Assembly (NCBI GenBank): GCA_021234155.1 | Contig: JAJEKV010000102.1 | Location: forward strand, 2,784,456-2,848,455 | Direction of reading: 5' to 3' | Origin: Isoetes taiwanensis | Taxonomy: Eukaryota > Streptophyta > Lycopodiopsida > Isoetales > Isoetaceae | DNA length: 64,000 nucleotides | Shown: piece after piece, positions 59,691-64,000 of the stretch | Position numbering within the stretch: the stretch's first letter is position 1 | Layout of the letters: each line of letters starts with the position of its first letter | Translations under genes and position numbers: made by a program | The notes under the pieces: generated by a model | Databases searched by the model: none | The model's input: only the letters and a program-made list of their open reading frames with translations | What the model was told of the DNA's origin: nothing

Positions 59691-61959
59691 CTCTTTAAGC
59701 TTCAGTTCTATTTAGAGAATGTTTAAGAAAAAGAGAGATTAGTCTGATCAATTGTCAAATTGTATAGGATTGGCAGGAGATTTTGTACATCGTTTGCTAA
59801 ATTGTTAATTTAAAAGTCTTTAAAGCAGTCACATTGTCTGAAGTTGTTGGCTCTCCAGATGATGATCCTACAAGAAGTGAAATCTCAAACTACTTGAATA
59901 CCTACTTCATTGGTGATAGAGCTGATGTCGATGTTGGTAAGTGTAAGGTAGAAAGAGAAGCTTTGTGAAAACTTGTATGCTTTTAGTAAGAAGAATATGA
60001 TTGGAGCATGGAAGTATTGCATATCGGTTGATCCTTCTATTGAAGTGATAGGGATATTCTTCATGCTTTTTCCAAAAATTATATTTATTGGAGTGATAGG
60101 GATATTCTTCATGCTTTTTTCTTGGTAGTTCCTATAGGCACTGCAACTTATGAGTGAAGTTTTTCAAAACAAAATGACTTGAAATATTGGATGCACATTT
60201 TCTAATTTTAGTAACAAGTTTACCATATAAAAAGATCAATTGGCATGAGATCTCTAGTATTTTGAAGCTTGAACAAGAAAAGGCTGGAAGGGCGTGAAAT
60301 TTGACATGGGAGTACATGATGACTCTTGAAGATGCGATTCTATGAAATATAAGAACCCAATTACATACAAAGTTTCATCGTCTATCTTAGCTTAAAATTT
60401 TTGAGCTCTTGTTTGTATAGTGATAAAAACAAGCCTTGTTTGTTTAGTTTGGTCTTACATGTCCTATACATGGCCTTAGAAAACACACACCCCACCCCAA
60501 AAAAAAAAAAAACAAAAAATCTCATCCAGATATGTTCTTAATTTACTATTCAAAACCACCTCATCTTATATGGACATGTCTTTGAAATGCTTCAAACTCA
60601 AATGTACTTTGTTGTCAGCTATTACGTAGTTAACTTTGTACATCTTTTTCATTTTTACATCTTTTTGTCAGCTTTGTACACCTTTTTAGTTTTTACTTGG
60701 ATGAGCCAATATACCAACTATGCATTGATGAACTTTCGTTTTCAACTTTTATATTCGAGGAGTGTAAATTGGACAAGCATTTTTCAAGCAGGATACAATT
60801 CCCCAAGTGTGGATTATCAAATAAGCACCCCTTATTCCTTAATCTATACCGTACGTAAAGTTCCTCGTTTGTGGGGTATGCAAGTACAAAATTTGCTATA
60901 CTGTATAACAAGATTCGCAAAATACTATAAGATTTCAAGCGGAATACTATATGGTGTTGATTTCGTACGTGCAAAATACAATTATGAGGGCTCTCGCTGC
61001 CCTACGTCACCCCCCGTGTGAATATGCACCCAAACCAAAGGGGGTTTAAGGGGGATTTTAATTTAAATATGTTGGACCCAATGGTTGTGTTAATTAATGT
61101 CAATGGTAGTTATGTGTTGGTTGTTAATGTCAATGGTTTTTATGTGTTGGTTGTTATGTGTTGGGGGATTTAATTTTTATATGTTGGATGTCAATGGTTT
61201 ATGTTGCAAAAAAAATTTTAGGGACATCACTCCCCCCTCCCCCTCCCCCCCCCGGTGTGATAAAAAATTTAGAATTCAAACCAGAAAAAAACTAGAATTC
61301 ATTTGAGGCTTTCATCACCTGTAGCTTTTGAATTTGATCACAATAAAACAAATAGAACATAAGTAAAAGTTACCATAAAGATAGAGCAAATTCATCCCAT
61401 TATTCTGAAAGTCATAAAGTTTGCAACACAAAGAAAACCCCCTGTTATTATGCTACATATTGTTACTTCCGCTACAACTATTTCTCTTTCACAATGACAC
61501 CATTGTTTATCAATCCATATGATTTTGGATGCTCCATCTCTAGCTTAAAGGTAATGCATGGTTCACCTTATGGTTCGATTAAAGTTCCAAACCTACAATA
61601 TAAATGCATTCTTATGGCCACTGTTTGACTGATCTGCGTGACATGGAAAAGGGCGTGGAATAATGCGCCTGTTGTGTGCATAAGAATCCGTTTGTTGATT
61701 GAAGCTAAAGGCTGGCTGCTATGAACAATCCGGACGGGGAATATCCAAGAGTTGGAAGCAAACAGAGGGCCTAAACTTGAATCTGTAGCAAATCTTAGGA
61801 AGGAAACAAAAGGGGAATCAGGAAACCAATACCTTGTAAAAGAAAACATTATGCTAACTGAAGAAACGTTAAAAAACAAATACCTTTGTAAGTGTGAGCA
61901 AAAAATCCATCTCGTGGTAGTAAAATCCACTCCGGCAATAAGAATCCAAGAGGGCAAGT
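59691..61959. other. AT-rich region with small repeats and one possible exon
   Basis: A 33-bp sequence starting ATTGRAGTGATAGGGATATT is repeated at 60040 and 60088. From about 61085 to 61200, phrases with ATGTCAATGG and TTATGTGTTGG repeat as a small minisatellite. A C-rich run lies at about 61230-61252. A possible exon is listed separately. Confidence 0.4.
59811..59937 (+). other. Possible orphan exon
   Basis: An open stretch reads KAVTLSEVVGSPDDDPTRSE, then ISNYLNTYFIGDRADVDV, and meets a GTAAGTG donor. It looks like genuine coding sequence, but I do not recognise the family and no neighbouring exon was found. Confidence 0.3.
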
Positions 61960-62166
61960 ACACATGCATATGCACACATGCACACATGCACATGCACTTG
62001 CACTTGCACTTGCACTTGCACTTGCACATGCACATGCACAATACACATGCACATGCACATGAACATGCATATGCACACACTTGCACTTGCACTTGCACTT
62101 GCACATGCACATGCACAATACACATGCACATGCACATGAACATGCACATGCATACACATGCACAGT
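61960..62166. repeat. Hexamer microsatellite with higher-order duplication
   Basis: Runs of GCACTT and GCACAT alternate. A larger unit, several GCACTT followed by several GCACAT, then AATACACATGCACATG and GAACATGCA, occurs twice in tandem (roughly 61985-62070 and 62080-62155). The reverse strand therefore reads as repeated GTGCAA and GTGCAT. Confidence 0.92.
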
Positions 62167-63199
62167 GTTCATGCACAAACACATGCAGAGGAAGACAACA
62201 ACCCTCGGATTGTTCCAACCAACGAAAATCAACGGCCCATAAAGGGTGCACTCTAGAAATACTATTTAGTACACCTCAACGAATACAACAACGAAATCAT
62301 AGAAAAACCATGTGAAAAAACGTATAAAAATCTAAAAGTAACCCCCTGTTATTGTGCTACATATTTAATCGTGAGTGTATTTTGTAGATTCCTATGATTT
62401 TCCCTCCTTTTTTTTAACAGTCTTATATGGGCTATTGTGAATTGAATAGAATTGATGTGAATTTAAAGGCTTCAACTGAGAACTTGATTTTGAAATTTTG
62501 TGTCAAATGTGAACTTAAGATTTTAAAATATTTTGAATTTGAATTTGAGATTCCTTGGGCGATGTCAAAGCTCTCAAGCACATTAAGTTTACCTAGTAAT
62601 ACTTGTGAGCTCATTAATTTTTATGATGCTTAATATGATCCAAACTGATGAATGTTAGCTTTTTCAGCAGACATTAGTGAACTAAGGACACCTATCATTT
62701 TTTCCTAGTTCTTTTGAAAAGATTGGATGCGCTTGTGATGTTTAATTGGTTTATTTTGTAGTTTACATTCAGATATCTGTGGTGTTTTTATGACAATGGA
62801 GGATATTCTCTATTCTGATGTAAATAGTACATTATTATTCTTTCACTTTTAACATTTATTGTATTTTATATGTTTAGGTATATGTATTGTATTTTATATG
62901 TTTAGCATATGTTTCATAATCGCCATGGATTCAGTAAACCAATCGATAAGATAAAATATGACACATGCCTTTAGGTTTGTGCTTTGAAAAAAGGAACTGA
63001 AGATTTTCATTTATAGTGACCGGGCATAGATAGGAGAAAGAGGTATAAATTTGACTTGAGGCCAAAAGCTGGGTTATTTCTTTGATCTCTTTGCAACTTG
63101 TTTTTGCTAGTGATTTAGTATGCTCTAGGTCCATTTGCTTGCATTCTCTTAATATGTACTGCCTAGGATATTGTTTGAACGAGAGTTATTCATGCATGT
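62167..63199. other. AT-rich spacer before the PPR remnant
   Basis: A GTATATGTATTGTATTTTAT phrase is partly repeated near 62860 and 62883. No gene is supported. Confidence 0.4.
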
Positions 63200-63681
63200 T
63201 CCAATTGGGTCTCTCTGATTCTAAGTATACAAATTCATGCCCTTGTAAGATAAGCGGTGACTTCCAAAATGACCTTGTAGTCAAGAACGTCCAGGCTAAT
63301 ATATATGGTAAATGTGGGATTGTGGAGGAGGCAAAAACACTATTTGATAGAATAACAGAGTGGAATATGGTTCATTGACCAAAATGATCACAGTTTATGC
63401 CCAAAATGGGTATGGCCAAAATTGAAGGACTGGTTCCCGATGATGTCACTGTTACGAATATGCTTTATACCATTCCTAATTTGCTTTATGCCATGAATTG
63501 TAGACAGATGGAAGCTAATACTCGCCATTACTTTATACGTGCTACTAGTGACCATGGAAGTTTATTAATAGTAGCGCATTATGTTTGCACTTTTTACTAC
63601 TTTGGACAACTAGGACAGGTAGATGCAGCAGATGATCTGATATATAACATGCCAGTTCAACAAAAACCACAATCTAGATAA
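63200..63681 (+). pseudogene. PPR protein remnant (PLS type)
   Basis: Pentatricopeptide repeat motifs are evident in two frames. The first reads SGDFQNDLVVKNVQANIYGK and then CGIVEEAKTLFDRITEWNMV. Immediately after, a second frame supplies KMITVYAQNGYGQN, the expected continuation, and then the frame from about 63397 gives EGLVPDDVTVTNML, SDHGSLLIVAHYVCTFYYFG and GQVDAADDLIYNMPVQ. This is the end of a PLS-type array running towards the E domain. PPR proteins of this type act in organelle RNA processing and editing. At least one frameshift and a stop break it, and both ends are missing, so it is a gene relic. Confidence 0.82.
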
Positions 63682-64000
63682 CTTTTTCATTTTGTAAATT
63701 ACACTTCAACCTATTTTCATTTTGGGCTCTATGCACCAAGTTAGCCATTTGGATGCATTCAACTTCAACATAAATATGTGTGTTCCTCAAATGGTATTGT
63801 TTGGTCCTTATGAATTGTACTTTGAATCTTTGTTATTGTTTTTTAATGAAAGCATATTGAATCACTTGTCATTCATGTGCTAATGAGTGCTCAGAATTTG
63901 AAGTTGAATTATTGAACTTTAGCCACCAACAAAGAAAAATTCGCCAATACAAGAATCTCATATCATATAAATTTTACATTTTAGCCAAGTGGGAAGATAA
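63682..64000. other. Right edge, no gene seen
   Basis: AT-rich sequence follows the PPR remnant, with no recognisable E or DYW domain continuation. Confidence 0.4.

Noticed and set aside
60587-61021. Plus-strand frame of 144 codons
   Set aside because: AT-rich with F/Y/L/I bias and no motif; long open frames of this kind can arise in AT-rich DNA when stops are few by chance.
61568-62251. Long minus-strand open frame of 227 codons, cysteine-rich
   Set aside because: Its central part is the translation of the hexamer microsatellite (repeated CACAC-type and CKCK-type residues), and neither side has a recognised domain.

Overview
This window is plant nuclear DNA. It holds a multi-exon gene with GT-AG introns and an apparent plastid transit peptide, remnants of PPR and cytochrome P450 reductase genes, and dense retrotransposon debris (a chromodomain-type Ty3/gypsy element, several LINEs, Helitron remnants). 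The large TE load and the style of the LINE and PPR remnants suggest a large-genome seed-free land plant such as a fern; that placement is inference. One gene looks complete and undamaged: a chloroplast EamA/DMT-family transporter (WAT1-related, At3g02690-like) in eight exons at 54562-57595 (+).

Layout. 1-3400: little coding, except a broken NADPH-cytochrome P450 reductase fragment (about 1775-2678, +) whose last visible exon carries an exact 71-bp tandem duplication. 3430-7140: a decayed LINE (+) with ORF1, endonuclease and reverse transcriptase remnants. 7140-13000: mostly unassigned AT-rich DNA. 13000-15935: a second decayed LINE (+) ending in a TTCC-repeat tail. 16000-22250: mostly unassigned, with a local duplication. 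22254-23791: a minus-strand LTR with an adjoining tRNA primer site. 24697-25620: the N-terminal part of a Helitron protein (-). 25620-31206: two diverged copies of a roughly 2.6-kb block built of an approximately 89-bp minisatellite; each unit carries a GAACATTCTAGAACATTC-type sequence, which matches a perfect four-unit heat shock element. 31700-33600: possible small exons. 35485-35671: two Helitron-type 3' hairpins. 37227-50296: a roughly 13-kb Ty3/gypsy chromovirus-like element with long LTRs, tRNA-Met-type primer site, polypurine tract and frameshifted gag-pol. 50297-51240: a LINE 3' end. 51905-52365 and 54433-54473: a foldback family built on GGAAACCCTTCC. 53179-53932: small minus-strand ORFs divergent from the transporter gene. 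57939-58187: an ABCC-transporter-like fragment. 58478-59690: a LINE remnant on the minus strand. 61960-62166: a hexamer microsatellite. 63200-63681: a frameshifted PPR remnant.

The most interesting signals are: the heat-shock-element minisatellite lying directly upstream of a Helitron reading frame; the twin Helitron ends; a duplicated leader in the gypsy element with internal TATA boxes, one of them followed by a short ORF starting MARTKQ like histone H3; a perfect 26-bp palindrome kept in both LTRs; and a shared LINE 3' terminus followed by different microsatellite tails. All reading was by eye. Divergence values and element boundaries are approximate unless an exact motif is cited.
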